A program made the position numbers and the translations under genes. From HK1 sp965202875 (GTDB lineage: Bacteria > Pseudomonadota > Gammaproteobacteria > HK1), in contig OZ241870.1 in assembly GCA_965202875.1 (NCBI GenBank), positions 992,001 through 1,056,000 of the forward strand: DNA of 64,000 bases, read 5' to 3'. This document shows, in pieces, positions 17,953-27,360 of this stretch (its first letter is position 1; each line of letters starts with the position of its first letter). The notes under the pieces are model-generated. The model was not told the DNA's origin. It searched no databases and saw only the letters and a list, made by a program, of their open reading frames with translations.

Positions 17953-18564
17953 ATGATCGGGGTGGCAACCGCGATGATGCGACTGGCCTATACTCCGGCG
18001 ATGGGAAGCCCATCGAGACTCGACCATCTGCACGATGAGCCGGACCCTCGCCGCCGCCGCCTGATCGCGCTCGGACTCCTGGCAAGGCGGCTCGCACCGT
18101 ACGGCATCGAGCCCATTCTGGTGGGCGGAGGAGCGCTGGAGTTCTACACTGCCGGAGGCTATGCGACCAAGGACATGGACTTGGCGCTCCCCGCGGCGCC
18201 GGAGGTCGATGCCGCATTCGCCGCACTCGGTTTCGAGAAGGAGGGACGGTACTGGTTCCATGCCGCCCTCGACCTGCTCTTCGAGGCGCCGGCCCCGGCC
18301 GGCCTTCCGGGAGAGGATGCGCCGCGCACCGAGGTGGAGGTCGACGGGCTGCGGGTGGTGATCATCGGCATCGAAGACCTGCTCATCGACCGTCTTCGCG
18401 CCTGGGTCCATTGGAACAGCGACGAGGACGGCCGCTGGACCCGGCGGCTCGCGCTCCTGTACCCGGACCGGATCGATTGGCGTTACGTCCGGGAACGCAC
18501 GAGCAAGGTTCCCGAGGAGGCCGAGGCCGTGGGCAAAGTCGAACGGGAGGCGCGACCGGGTTGA
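17953..18564 (+). CDS. Nucleotidyltransferase-fold protein, possible toxin of a two-gene module
   Basis: Up to 203 residues; ATG 18001 would give a shorter protein starting MGSPSRLDHLHDEPD. GIEPILVGGGALEFYTAGG followed by TKDMDLALP gives the Gly-Gly...Asp-x-Asp pattern of minimal nucleotidyltransferases (the AbiEii/MNT-like fold), and VIIGIEDLLIDRLRAW is a conserved later helix. The stop overlaps the start of a 58-codon gene by two bases, so the two form a unit. Such arrangements are common in toxin-antitoxin or defence pairs, but I cannot assign a named system. Substrate and target are unknown. Confidence 0.6.
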   Translation: MIGVATAMMRLAYTPAMGSPSRLDHLHDEPDPRRRRLIALGLLARRLAPYGIEPILVGGGALEFYTAGGYATKDMDLALPAAPEVDAAFAALGFEKEGRYWFHAALDLLFEAPAPAGLPGEDAPRTEVEVDGLRVVIIGIEDLLIDRLRAWVHWNSDEDGRWTRRLALLYPDRIDWRYVRERTSKVPEEAEAVGKVEREARPG

Positions 18565-18737
18565 TCGGCTACGATGAGTTCCAGCGCGACGTGCGACGGC
18601 GCAAGCGCGAGCGGTGGGCGAAGATCCTGGCCACGGAACCACCGGGCCGCGCCCCCGGCCGCCGGCCGCGCGACCCCGAGCAAGAACGACTCCTGCTGCG
18701 GCTCGACCGAGCCCGCCTCGACAAGGGACAATCGTAG
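18561..18737 (+). CDS. Small basic protein coupled to the nucleotidyltransferase
   Basis: Read from TTG 18561, which overlaps the TGA of the preceding gene, this 58-residue frame gives LIGYDEFQRDVRRRKRERW and then a Pro/Arg-rich linker and a C-terminal helix. It is highly charged and has no recognised domain. Overlap with the nucleotidyltransferase gene and shared orientation suggest a partner or antitoxin role; that is inference from context only. Confidence 0.45.
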   Translation: MIGYDEFQRDVRRRKRERWAKILATEPPGRAPGRRPRDPEQERLLLRLDRARLDKGQS

Positions 18738-19225
18738 CCCGCGTGCCCCGGACGCCGAATCGGCCCGGACACCGATGATCCATCGCTCCGCGCCGACCGC
18801 CTTGCAGGGTCGCTTCGAGGTTCGGGGCAAGCCACACGAGCGAATGGCTTTCTTCGGGCCGTCATTCACGCGGGCGGGCCGGAGGCCGGCCCCGCAGACT
18901 CCGGCCGCCATTCCCGCGGACGGGTCGGAGACAAGCCCCGCAGGCTCCGGCCGTCATTCCCGCGGAGCCTGTCGCCGGCTCGAACGGGGGAATGACAGTT
19001 CCCGGATACATGCAGCGATCGGGTCAAGTGTCTTCGACGTCTTGCGAGGTTCGAATCGCCCGGGGACTACATGCGTCAGGCTCACGGCTGATGTCCGGCT
19101 TCCCGTGGCCGCTTATGTTTCCGAGCATCGGGTGCGGTCGACGGCCGTCTCCGCACAATCTGCCCGTCGGCTGCGGACAAGCGCTTCGCCGGAACCTTCT
19201 CCCACGCAATCCACGAGGAATCGAA
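18738..19225. other. Spacer upstream of pilT with short tandem repeats
   Basis: No gene is supported in these 490 bp. The stretch 18890-18977 contains two near-identical units built around ctccggccgtcattcccgcg (18906-18925 variant and 18948-18967), with further partial units before and after. This cgtcattcccgcg word also occurs in the palindromic repeat cluster near 61150-61250, so it belongs to a dispersed REP-like family. The pilT promoter should lie in the last 200 bp. Confidence 0.5.
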
Positions 19226-20260
19226 ATGGACGTCGCCGAGCTGCTGGCATTCGGGGTCGGGAGCGGCGCCTCCGATCTCCACCTCTCGGCGGGACTCCCG
19301 CCGATGATCCGGGTCGACGGCGACGTGCGCCGCATCGACGTTCCCGCGCTCGATCACGAGACGGTGCGCGATCTCGTCCGCGGCGTGATGAACGACCGGC
19401 AGCGCAAGGAATACGAAGGCCGCCTCGAGACGGATTTTTCGTTCGAGATCCACGGACTCGCCCGCTTTCGCGTCAACGCGTTCCATCACCACCGAGGCGC
19501 CGGCGCGGTGTTCCGGACCATCCCTTCGCGGGTCCTCTCGCTTGACGAGCTGCGCGCGCCGGAGATTCTCAAGCAGATCTCCGACACACCGCGGGGCGTG
19601 GTGCTGGTCACCGGACCGACGGGGTCCGGAAAGTCGACCACCCTGGCCGCGATGATCGACCACAAGAACACATCCGAGCACGGGCACATCCTCACCATCG
19701 AGGATCCAATCGAGTTCGTCCACCGGAGCAAGAAGTGTCTTGTGAGCCAGCGTGAGGTCCATCGTCACACCCTCGGCTTCAGCGATGCGTTGCGCTCGGC
19801 CCTGCGCGAGGACCCGGACGTCATCCTCGTCGGCGAGATGCGTGATCTCGAAACGATCCGGCTCGCCCTGTCCGCCGCCGAGACAGGCCATCTCGTATTC
19901 GGGACCCTGCACACGAGCTCTGCCGCGAAGACCATCGACCGCATCGTCGATGTGTTTCCGGCGCCGGAGAAGGACATGGTCCGGGCCATGCTCTCGGAAT
20001 CGCTCAAGGCGGTCATCTCCCAGACCTTGCTCAAGAGGCGGGGCGGGGGGCGCGTCGCCGCCCACGAGATCATGATCGGGACCCCGGCGATCAGGAATCT
20101 CATCCGTGAAAACAGGGTTGCCCAGATGTACTCGGCGATCCAGACCGGACGGCAGTTCGGCATGCAGACGCTCGATCAGGACCTCTCGGCGCTGGTCCGC
20201 AAAGGGGCGGTGTCCCACGCGGTGGCGCAGCAGGCCGCCGCCGGGAAGGAAGGTGTCTGA
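19226..20260 (+). CDS. pilT: Type IV pilus retraction ATPase PilT
   Basis: Hexameric cytosolic ATPase (344 residues) that depolymerises type IV pili and drives twitching motility. MDVAELLAFGVGSGASDLHLS starts the PAS-like N-terminal domain; Walker A is GPTGSGKST, Walker B is DPDVILVGEMRD and the His box is GHLVFGTLHTSSA. The C-terminal AIRNLIRENRVAQMYSAIQ is the PilT-specific motif that separates it from PilU. ATG 19226 is preceded by acgaggaatcgaa. In relatives pilT lies beside yggS; here a broken GMC gene and a dioxygenase gene intervene. No other pilus genes are in the window. Confidence 0.95.
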   Translation: MDVAELLAFGVGSGASDLHLSAGLPPMIRVDGDVRRIDVPALDHETVRDLVRGVMNDRQRKEYEGRLETDFSFEIHGLARFRVNAFHHHRGAGAVFRTIPSRVLSLDELRAPEILKQISDTPRGVVLVTGPTGSGKSTTLAAMIDHKNTSEHGHILTIEDPIEFVHRSKKCLVSQREVHRHTLGFSDALRSALREDPDVILVGEMRDLETIRLALSAAETGHLVFGTLHTSSAAKTIDRIVDVFPAPEKDMVRAMLSESLKAVISQTLLKRRGGGRVAAHEIMIGTPAIRNLIRENRVAQMYSAIQTGRQFGMQTLDQDLSALVRKGAVSHAVAQQAAAGKEGV

Positions 20261-20472
20261 TCCGGTGCGGCAAGGCATTGCCGCCCGTCCGGCGCTTCGA
20301 CCCGGCCGGACGGCAGGCGAAGACGCGATCCGCCAAGCAGGCGCTCGATCGGGGATCTGACGGCGCCGGTCCGTAGAGACGCGGCGTCCCGCCAGGTGGC
20401 GCGGCAGCCCGTCACCGGCAGAAGCCATCCGAGCCATTTGCAAGGCCGGGGGCGGCCGATCAATCCTTCAAT

Positions 20473-20519
20473 CTCAAGTTTCGGGATTCCATTTTGGTCG
20501 GCGAATCCCGAAACTTGAG
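20473..20519. repeat. Inverted repeat, 17-bp perfect arms
   Basis: ctcaagtttcgggattc at 20473-20489 is perfectly complementary to gaatcccgaaacttgag at 20503-20519, with a 13-bp loop. The same arms occur at 61121-61137 and 61279-61295, so this is a dispersed palindromic family and not a gene-specific terminator. There is no T-run after it. It lies in the 390-bp spacer after pilT, which otherwise shows no gene. Confidence 0.8.
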
Positions 20520-20651
20520 CTTCAACGCTACCGCCCTGCGGGCGAGGATACCATCCCGTCCGGGATGCGAGCGGTGTGGCCGGACCTGCCTTCCCGCCGT
20601 CGCCAGACGACGGCGCATTCCGGGAAACGGAGGCGTCGGCGGAGATCGCGT

Positions 20652-21465
20652 ATGCGGGAGGTCGACTATGTGGTGATCGGATCCGGCAGCGCCGGGGCAG
20701 TGGTTGCGGCACGGCTCTCCGAGGATCGGGACGTCTCGGTGCTGCTGCTGGAGGCCGGCCCCTCCGATCGGAGCCCGATCCTCCACCTGCCCGCTGCCGC
20801 GCGCTATGCATTCAACGCTCGCCGGTTCAACTGGAGCTACGAGAGCGAGCCCGAACCCCACCTGAACGGCCGGCGGGTCAGGCAGCCGCGGGGACGGGTG
20901 CTGGGCGGATCGTCAAGCATCAACGGGCTGGTGTATCTGCGCGGCCATGCCCTCGACTACGAAGGATGGGAGGCGGCGGGTGCGACGGGGTGGAGCTACG
21001 CCGGCGTCTTGCCCTGTTTTCGGAAGATCGAGGCCAGGGCGGACCATTCGAACCCCTACCAGGGCGATCGAGGGCCGGTCCACGTCTCCACCGCGCTGCG
21101 CCCCAACCCGATCTCGCGCGCGTTCATCGGGGCGAGCCGGCAGGCGGGCTACACGTTCAGCGAGGACGTCAACGGCTACCGGCAGGAAGGTTGCGGCTGG
21201 TTCCCGATGAACGCGGCAGGAGGGCTGCGCTGGAGCGCGGCGAGAGCCTACCTGTACGGCGCGCGCCGCCGGGCGAACCTCGACGTGCGATGCGGCTGCC
21301 ACGCGGAGCGGATCGAGCATGCCGCTGCTCCCTTCGTGCAACATCAACTGCCCCACCATCATGATCGGAGAGAAGGCTGCCGATCTGATCGCGGGCCGCC
21401 CGCCGCTGCCGCCCTCGCCCTTGCCGTACTTCGTGGACCCGGAGTGGAGGACGCGGCAGAGGTGA
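20652..21465 (+). pseudogene. GMC-family oxidoreductase (choline-dehydrogenase-like), internally deleted
   Basis: ATG 20652 gives MREVDYVVIGSGSAGAVVAA (FAD-binding motif), then RGRVLGGSSSINGLVYLRG and about 220 residues of a BetA-like flavoprotein up to ANLDVRCGC. The next recognisable part, read in another frame from about 21330, is CNINCPTIMIGEKAADLI and PYFVDPEWRTRQ, which is the extreme C-terminus including the Asn-Pro-Thr region, ending at 21465. Roughly 270 internal residues, including the active-site His region, are gone and the two pieces are out of frame. In its first frame the sequence then runs open into the antisense of the next gene, which is a coincidence. Confidence 0.8.
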
Positions 21466-21593
21466 GCCGGCAGCGGACGGCGAAGGCATCCGCCGGGCAG
21501 CGCACCGTTCGTTCGGACCTGGAGCGGAGGACGCGGCAGGGACACGGCTGCCGGACTCTCTGCGGCGGACCGCCTCCGGAGCGTGTTCGACGT

Positions 21594-22445
21594 CTATTCG
21601 GGGCGATCGCCTTCCAGCGTCACCCGGGTCATCACCCGGCGATGGCCGGCGAAATCGTCCACCGCGTAGTGCATCGTTGCGCGGTTGTCCCAGAACGCAA
21701 GGGATCCGGGGGACCACCGCACGCGGCACAGGAACTCCGGCCGCGTCGCGTGGTTGCAGAGGTAGTCGACGAGCGGCTGCGATTCCCCGGCACTCATGTC
21801 CTTGAAGCCGACGGTGTGGAGCGGGTTCAGGAACAGCGCCTTGACCCCGGTCTCCGGATGGGTGCGCACCACGGGATGCTCGACCCGGGCCACCGTGTCC
21901 TGCTGCACGACCTGCATCCGCTTCACGCCGTCCCTGAAGCGCGCAGCATCCGGACCATAGGTGCGTTCGTTGCTGAACACCGCGAGCAGGCCGTCGAGCA
22001 TCGCCTTCATGCCGTCGGAAAGCGTGCGGTAGGCGGCGCGCATGTCCGCGAACAGCGTATCGCCCCCGTACGGCGGAACCTCCTCCGCGTAGAGCATCGT
22101 CGCCAGGGCGGGGCGCCGGGCGTAGCTCAGATCGCTGTGCCAGCCGTTGCCGAAGTGGTGGACGTCGTCGGGTTCCTTGACGATCCGGAAGACCTCGGGG
22201 TGGCCATCGAGCGGCTTCACGTAGGGATGCACGTTCAGCGTGCCGAACCGTCGCGCGAACGCGGCAAGCGATCCCGGGTCGAGCGGCTGGCCGTGGAACA
22301 CGAGCACCAGGTGTTCCAGCAGGCCGGCCCGGATCCCGGCGATGGTGCGGTCGTCGAGATCGCGGGAGAGGTTGACGCCGGACACCTCGGCGCCGAGGGA
22401 GCCGGAGATACGGCGAAATCGAAGCCCGTTGACGGGACGGGTCAT
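21594..22445 (-). CDS. TauD/TfdA-family Fe(II)/2-oxoglutarate dioxygenase
   Basis: A 283-residue non-haem iron dioxygenase. GWHSDLSYARRPALATMLYA holds the His-x-Asp iron ligands (His103, Asp105), and NRATMHYAVDDFAGHRRVMTRV holds the distal His and the Arg that binds 2-oxoglutarate. EVSGVNLSRDLDD near the N-terminus and FHGQPLDPGSLAAFARRFG are typical of the TauD group. Substrates in this family include taurine, 2,4-D and other sulfonates or aryloxyalkanoates; the sequence does not decide. It lies alone on the minus strand between the GMC remnant and yggS. Confidence 0.88.
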   Translation of the reverse strand: MTRPVNGLRFRRISGSLGAEVSGVNLSRDLDDRTIAGIRAGLLEHLVLVFHGQPLDPGSLAAFARRFGTLNVHPYVKPLDGHPEVFRIVKEPDDVHHFGNGWHSDLSYARRPALATMLYAEEVPPYGGDTLFADMRAAYRTLSDGMKAMLDGLLAVFSNERTYGPDAARFRDGVKRMQVVQQDTVARVEHPVVRTHPETGVKALFLNPLHTVGFKDMSAGESQPLVDYLCNHATRPEFLCRVRWSPGSLAFWDNRATMHYAVDDFAGHRRVMTRVTLEGDRPE

Positions 22446-22577
22446 GCGGGGGTGGTGTCCTGGCTCGCGTTCGCCCTAAGCTAGCCGGCACGTTCCGCGA
22501 GGTCAATCGCGCACGCGGCGAATCACGCCGGACCCTCGCCGCGTTCCTGGCGCACGCAACGAGCAAGGAGCCCTGCC

Positions 22578-23363
22578 GTGAAGAAGGGTGAGGGAACCGC
22601 GACGCACGACGTCGGGGCTGCATTGCGCGCAGTCCGGGCCCGCATCCGCACGCTGGAACGGCGCTACCGACGGGAGCCGGGCTCGGTGACGCTCCTCGCC
22701 GTCAGCAAGACCAAGCCCCCGGAGGCGGTGCGGGCCGCGCTCGCCGCCGGCCAGCGCGCCTTCGGCGAGAACCACCTCCAGGATGCGACGGCCAGGATCG
22801 AGGCGCTCGCCGGGTGCGGCGTCTCGTGGCATTTCATCGGCGCCGTCCAGTCGAACAAGACCCGGCCGATTGCCGCCCGCTTCGACTGGGTCCACGGCAT
22901 CGAGCGGGAGAAGATCGCGGCTCGCCTCTGTGCCCAGCGCCCCACCGGCCGGGGGGCGCTCGACGTGTGCATCGAGGTCAACGTGAGCGGCGAGGGGACC
23001 AAGTCGGGGGTGCCCCCCGGGGAAGTCGAGTCGCTCGCGCAGGCGGTTCGCGAGCGGCCCGGACTGCGGCTGCGCGGCCTCATGGCCATCCCCCGCCCGG
23101 CGGAGGAGTTCGAGGCCCAGCGCGCGCCCTTCCGCCTGCTCCGCGAGATCCTCGACGACCTCAACACGAAGGGGTTCGGGCTCGACACCCTCTCGATGGG
23201 CATGACCGGCGATCTCGAAGCGGCGGTGGCCGAGGGAGCCACCATCGTCCGGGTCGGGACCGCGATCTTCGGGCCGCGTCGAGTTTCCGGTTCCGCCGCA
23301 ACGAGCGGCTCGACGGCGCCGGCCGAGGCGCGCACGCGGTCGAGTGTGCAGTTTGGAGGTTGA
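22578..23363 (+). CDS. yggS: PLP homeostasis protein YggS
   Basis: Cytosolic PLP-binding protein (261 residues) of the YggS/PROSC family, which buffers pyridoxal phosphate and has no known enzymatic activity. SVTLLAVSKTKPPEAVRAAL contains the PLP Lys, GENHLQDATARIEAL and WHFIGAVQSNKTRPIAARFD are conserved, and LDTLSMGMTGDLEAAVAEGA is the phosphate-binding motif. GTG 22578 is preceded by caaggagccctgcc, a good ribosome binding site. A Ser/Ala-rich tail after GTAIFGPRR exceeds the family length by about 25 residues. proC and yggT follow in the order usual for gammaproteobacteria. Confidence 0.93.
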   Translation: MKKGEGTATHDVGAALRAVRARIRTLERRYRREPGSVTLLAVSKTKPPEAVRAALAAGQRAFGENHLQDATARIEALAGCGVSWHFIGAVQSNKTRPIAARFDWVHGIEREKIAARLCAQRPTGRGALDVCIEVNVSGEGTKSGVPPGEVESLAQAVRERPGLRLRGLMAIPRPAEEFEAQRAPFRLLREILDDLNTKGFGLDTLSMGMTGDLEAAVAEGATIVRVGTAIFGPRRVSGSAATSGSTAPAEARTRSSVQFGG

Positions 23364-23451
23364 TCCGGACGGTCGCCCGTCCGCGCGGGTTGCGGCGCCG
23401 CATCGATGTCCGATAATGCCGGGTGGGAACCGCAGGCGGATGGTGGCCGGA

Positions 23452-24276
23452 ATGAACGACTCCGACATCGGATTCATCGGCGGGGGCAACATGGCCGCCA
23501 GCCTCATCGGCGGGCTCGTCGCCAACGGCACGCCCCCCGGCACGATCCGGGTCTCGGACCCGGACACCCCGAAGCTCGACGACTTGCGACGGCGGTTCGG
23601 CGTCCACACCGAGAGCGGCAACGACACCGTGGTCTCCCGCTGCCCCACGGTGGTGCTGGCGGTCAAGCCGCAGATCGTGCACAGCGTCTTGCAGGCCCTC
23701 GCGCCGGCGTTCGGCGCCCACGGGCCGCTCCTGGTGTCGATTGCCGCCGGCGTGCGGGAGGCGGACATGAACCGCTGGGCGGGCGGGGACATGGCCATCG
23801 TGCGCACCATGCCGAACACGCCGGCCCTCGTCGGCTGCGGCGCGACCGCCCTCTACGCGAACGAGAAGGCCACCTCCGCCCAGCGCGCACGCGCCGGCGC
23901 GATCCTGCAGGCAGTGGGGATCACCCTCTGGGTGGACGACGAAGCACAGCTCGACGCGGTCACCGCCCTGTCCGGCAGCGGCCCCGCTTACTACTTCCTG
24001 CTCATGGAGATCATGCAGGCGACGGGCGAAGCCATGGGCCTCGACCCCGAGACGGCCCGGCGGCTCACGCTGCAAACCGCGCTCGGCGCCGCCCGCATCG
24101 CCCACGAGAGCGACGTGCCTCCCGCGGTGCTGCGCGAGCGGGTGACCTCGCCGGGCGGCACCACCGAACGCGCGCTCCTCACGATGCGCGACGGCGGCAT
24201 CGAGAAGGTGGTGGCGGAGGGCATCCTGGGCGCGCGACAGAGGTCGGTGGAGCTCGGGGACGCCATTGGGGAATGA
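23452..24276 (+). CDS. proC: Pyrroline-5-carboxylate reductase
   Basis: Final enzyme of proline biosynthesis; reduces pyrroline-5-carboxylate with NAD(P)H. IGFIGGGNMAASLIGGLVA is the Rossmann motif, VVLAVKPQIVHSVLQ and IVRTMPNTPALVGCGATAL are diagnostic, and AVTALSGSGPAYYFLLMEIM forms the catalytic C-terminal domain. ATG 23452 gives a 274-residue protein of normal length; ATG 23440 (four residues longer) is an alternative. It follows yggS at 88 bp and precedes yggT. Confidence 0.95.
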   Translation: MNDSDIGFIGGGNMAASLIGGLVANGTPPGTIRVSDPDTPKLDDLRRRFGVHTESGNDTVVSRCPTVVLAVKPQIVHSVLQALAPAFGAHGPLLVSIAAGVREADMNRWAGGDMAIVRTMPNTPALVGCGATALYANEKATSAQRARAGAILQAVGITLWVDDEAQLDAVTALSGSGPAYYFLLMEIMQATGEAMGLDPETARRLTLQTALGAARIAHESDVPPAVLRERVTSPGGTTERALLTMRDGGIEKVVAEGILGARQRSVELGDAIGE

Positions 24277-24539
24277 GGTGACGACCGGGGGGCGGATACG
24301 GGTGCCGAGGCTCGCTCGCGCGCCTTTCGGCGGACGGCGCTCCGCGCGTCCGTACGGCCACGGGCCGGGCGGCGGAACACCTGCCGCCGCGACGACCTCG
24401 CGCACGTCCCCGCGGGAGCGGGCCGTCCCGAACGCTTGCGCTCCCCTGCCGCTTCCCGTCCGCACGTCCGGGGGGAGGCGTGCCTCCTGGCGCTCCGACG
24501 ACCGCGCGTCCGGAACGGACGCCGGGCGGACGGCTTAGG

Positions 24540-25112
24540 ATGGGCGGACACGTCGGCAACGCGGCGACGTTTCTCGTCGAGACGCTGTTCGGGCTCTACA
24601 TCCTCGCCGTCATGCTTCGCCTTCTGCTCCAGTGGGCCAGAGCGGATTTCTACAACCCGCTCTCGCAGTTCATCGTCAGGGCGACCCAGCCGGCGCTTGC
24701 GCCGTTGCGTCGGGCGTTCCCGGCGGTCGGGGGCATCGACACTGCGTCCGTCGTTCTCCTCCTCGGCCTCCAGCTCGGCGAGATGTGGATCGTCACCGGA
24801 ATCCTCGGCCAGCGCGCCCCGGTGAGCGCCCTCCTCGTGCTCTCGGTCGCCGAGCTTCTCCAGCTCGGGATCCACGTCTTCCTGGTCTCGATCCTGATCC
24901 AGGTGGTCATGAGCTGGCTCAATCCCGGCGCTTACAATCCGTTGCTCGGTGTGCTCCACAGCCTGAACGAGCCCCTGCTCTCGCCGGCGCGACGGTTCAT
25001 CCCGCCGATCGGCGGGCTCGATCTGTCGCCGATCGCGGTGATGGTGGGGCTGCAGCTCGCGTCGATCCTGATCGTCGGCCCCTTGCGCCAGATCGCGGTT
25101 TCGCTGGGCTGA
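24540..25112 (+). CDS. yggT: YggT-family integral membrane protein
   Basis: A 190-residue inner-membrane protein with two YggT repeats, each a pair of hydrophobic segments. TLFGLYILAVMLRLLLQW and FYNPLSQFIVRATQPALAPL form the first, and SILIQVVMSWLNPGAYNPLL and NEPLLSPARRFIPPIGGLDL the second. Function is not firmly known; the family has been linked to osmotic stress and to cell-shape or division loci. ATG 24540 follows a 263-bp GC-rich spacer after proC. pyrE starts 21 bp downstream. Confidence 0.9.
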   Translation: MGGHVGNAATFLVETLFGLYILAVMLRLLLQWARADFYNPLSQFIVRATQPALAPLRRAFPAVGGIDTASVVLLLGLQLGEMWIVTGILGQRAPVSALLVLSVAELLQLGIHVFLVSILIQVVMSWLNPGAYNPLLGVLHSLNEPLLSPARRFIPPIGGLDLSPIAVMVGLQLASILIVGPLRQIAVSLG

Positions 25113-25132
25113 GCGGGCAAAGGCCGCGCCCG

Positions 25133-25792
25133 GTGGCGCCCTACAAGCGGGAGTTCATCGAGTTCGCCCTGGGCTCGGGCGTCCTGCACTTCGGTGAATT
25201 CGCCCTCAAGTCCGGCCGCGTCAGCCCGTATTTCTTCAACAGCGCGGGATTCGCGACGGGGGGCGCACTCGCGCGGCTCGGCCGCTTCTACGCCGAGGCC
25301 GTCGTCGCCTCGGAAGTCGCGTTCGACATGCTCTACGGTCCGGCGTACAAGGGCATCCCGCTCGTCTCCGCGGTTGCGGTGGCGCTCGCGCACCACCACG
25401 GCCGGGACCTGCCCTATGCGTTCAACCGCAAGGAGGAGAAGGACCACGGGGAGGGCGGGGCCGTCGTGGGAGCCAAGCCGCACGGGCGGGCTCTGATCGT
25501 GGACGACGTGATCTCCGCCGGCACGGCCTTGCGCGAGTCGGTGCGCATTCTCACGGATGCCGGCGCGACCTGCGTCGCGGCGGTGGTCTGCGTGGACCGC
25601 CAGGAGCGCGGCCGGGGCCGGTGCTCCGCCGTGCAGGAAGCGGAGGCGGAGTTCGGGATCCGCATGCTGAGCATCGTATGTCTCGACGATCTCGTCACCT
25701 GCCTGGAGGAACAGGCGACGTTCGAGGCCGATCTGGAACGGGTGCGCGCCTACCGCGCCGAATACGGGGTGGGTGAATCAGCCGGAGAGTGA
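25133..25792 (+). CDS. pyrE: Orotate phosphoribosyltransferase
   Basis: Pyrimidine biosynthesis enzyme (219 residues) converting orotate and PRPP to OMP. YKREFIEFALGSGVLHFGEF, KSGRVSPYFFNSAGF, GPAYKGIPLVSAVAVALA and the PRPP motif ALIVDDVISAGTALRES are all present, as are the loop residues FNRKEEKDHGEGG that close over the substrate. GTG 25133 is taken as the start because family similarity begins there. The 3' end overlaps the convergent aspartate aminotransferase gene by 15 bp. Confidence 0.95.
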   Translation: MAPYKREFIEFALGSGVLHFGEFALKSGRVSPYFFNSAGFATGGALARLGRFYAEAVVASEVAFDMLYGPAYKGIPLVSAVAVALAHHHGRDLPYAFNRKEEKDHGEGGAVVGAKPHGRALIVDDVISAGTALRESVRILTDAGATCVAAVVCVDRQERGRGRCSAVQEAEAEFGIRMLSIVCLDDLVTCLEEQATFEADLERVRAYRAEYGVGESAGE

Positions 25793-26983
25793 GGCGCACG
25801 CGCGCTGGATCCGCATGCACGCCTCCTCGAGCCGCTCCGTCGCGAGCGCGTAGGAAATGCGGAAGTACGGCGAGAGGCCGAACGCCTCCCCGTGCACGAC
25901 CGCGACCTCTTCGTTTTCGAGAAGATGCTTCGCAAAATCAGCGTCGTTCTCGATGACGGTACCGCCGGGGGTCCGCTTGCCGAGCGTCCCGGCACAGTCC
26001 GCGTAGAGGTAGAACGCACCGCCCGGGGAGTCGCAGGAGAGTCCGTTCGTCTGGTTGAGGATCGAGACGGCGAGGTCGCGCCGCTCCTCGAACACCGCAA
26101 CGTTGTCCCGGATGAATCTCTGGTCGCCTTCCAGCGCCTCGACCCCGGCCCACTGGCTGATGCTCGACGCTGCGCTCGTGGTCTGCGACTGGATCTTCGT
26201 CATCGCCGCGATGAGCTCCTTCGGCCCCGCGCCGTAACCGAGACGCCACCCGGTCATGCAGTACGCTTTCGAGAACCCGTTCATCGTGAGGATGCGCTCG
26301 CGCAGATCGGGCGCGACCTGCGCCATCGTCGAAAAGGCCCCGCCGCTGTACAGGATGTGTTCGTAGATGTCGTCGGAAAGCACCCACACTCGAGGATGCC
26401 GGCGCAGCACCTCGGCGAGTGCGTCGAGGTCCCGCGCGGAGTACACCGCGCCCGACGGGTTGCACGGATTGTTGAGGATCAGCCACTTCGTCTTCCCGGT
26501 GATCGCTGCTTCGAGCCGCTGCGCCGTCAGCCGGAACCCGTCTGCGGCCGAGGTCTCGACCACCACCGGCGTCCCGCCCGCGAGCAGCGTCATGTCCGGG
26601 TAGCTCACCCAGAACGGTGCGGGGATGACGACCTCGTCCTCCGGATCGAGGGTCGCGGTGAGCGCGTTGTAGATGACCTGCTTGCCGCCGCTGCACACGA
26701 GCAGTTCGTCCGGTGCGTAGCTCAGCCCGTTCTCCCGTTCGAGCTTCCGGCAGATCGCTTCGCGCAGTTCCGGGATGCCGGTGATCGGCGGGTACTTCGT
26801 CTTGCCCTCGATGATGGCGCGCATCGCCGCGATCTTGACGTTGGCCGGGGTGTCGAAGTCCGGTTCGCCCGCGGACAGGGCGATGACGTCTCGCCCGGCC
26901 CGGGCCATTTCCATCGCCTTTGCGGAGATGACGATCGAGGGGGATGCCTTGATACGGCTCATGCGTCGTGCGGCGATGGACAT
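25778..26983 (-). CDS. Aspartate aminotransferase (class I, Igamma type)
   Basis: PLP-dependent transaminase of 401 residues interconverting aspartate/2-oxoglutarate and oxaloacetate/glutamate. The N-terminus SRIKASPSIVISAKAMEMAR and VIALSAGEPDFDTP match the AatA/Igamma group. NNPCNPSGAVYS and SDDIYEHILY are PLP-contact motifs, and NGFSKAYCMTGWRLGYGAGP contains the Schiff-base Lys. ATG 26983 is used; an open frame continues upstream on this strand through the spacer and into antisense of pntB, which is not meaningful. It lies downstream of the transhydrogenase genes on the same strand. Confidence 0.93.
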   Translation of the reverse strand: MSIAARRMSRIKASPSIVISAKAMEMARAGRDVIALSAGEPDFDTPANVKIAAMRAIIEGKTKYPPITGIPELREAICRKLERENGLSYAPDELLVCSGGKQVIYNALTATLDPEDEVVIPAPFWVSYPDMTLLAGGTPVVVETSAADGFRLTAQRLEAAITGKTKWLILNNPCNPSGAVYSARDLDALAEVLRRHPRVWVLSDDIYEHILYSGGAFSTMAQVAPDLRERILTMNGFSKAYCMTGWRLGYGAGPKELIAAMTKIQSQTTSAASSISQWAGVEALEGDQRFIRDNVAVFEERRDLAVSILNQTNGLSCDSPGGAFYLYADCAGTLGKRTPGGTVIENDADFAKHLLENEEVAVVHGEAFGLSPYFRISYALATERLEEACMRIQRACASLSG

Positions 26984-27360
26984 CGGCAGGCTCCTGGCTG
27001 CGTTTCGAGGGGAGGATCGAAGGGCCGCGACCGGCCACGCGAAAAATAACATGCATCCGCGGCGATCTTCGAGAGCCGCCGGGACAACGAGGACGAACAC
27101 TCGAACCATCGGACTCGATGGCCGCGGTGGCGACGTTCGGCGACCATCCCGCCGCCTCGGTCCCGAGACGACGGCGCAGCTTTCGGAGCTTCCGCCGGCG
27201 GTGGTTGAAGTCCGAGAGGGCGCCGCGTTTTCATCTCTTGTCCTGCGGAGAACGCGCAGTCCGGCTCCATCCCCCGTGCCGGGCGGCTCGCCCTGGCCGC
27301 GAAGCCGCAGAGGCGCGCACCCTCCATCGCTCACGATGCGCCCCGCGGCCCTGCCGCCCC
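26984..27360. other. Spacer between the aminotransferase and transhydrogenase genes
   Basis: About 380 bp without a supportable gene. It contains gcgcgcacc/ccgcggcc-rich segments and the word ccgccggcggtggttg near 27194, but no clear terminator hairpin with T-run. A promoter for the aminotransferase gene is expected near 27000-27060, where a short AT-rich patch (gaaaaataacatgcat, 27041-27056) stands out against the GC-rich surroundings. Confidence 0.5.

Noticed and set aside
20565..22484. A 639-codon plus-strand frame starting with the GMC oxidoreductase
   Set aside because: After about residue 250 it reads antisense of the TauD-type gene; only the first third is real, and the true C-terminus of the oxidoreductase is in another frame.
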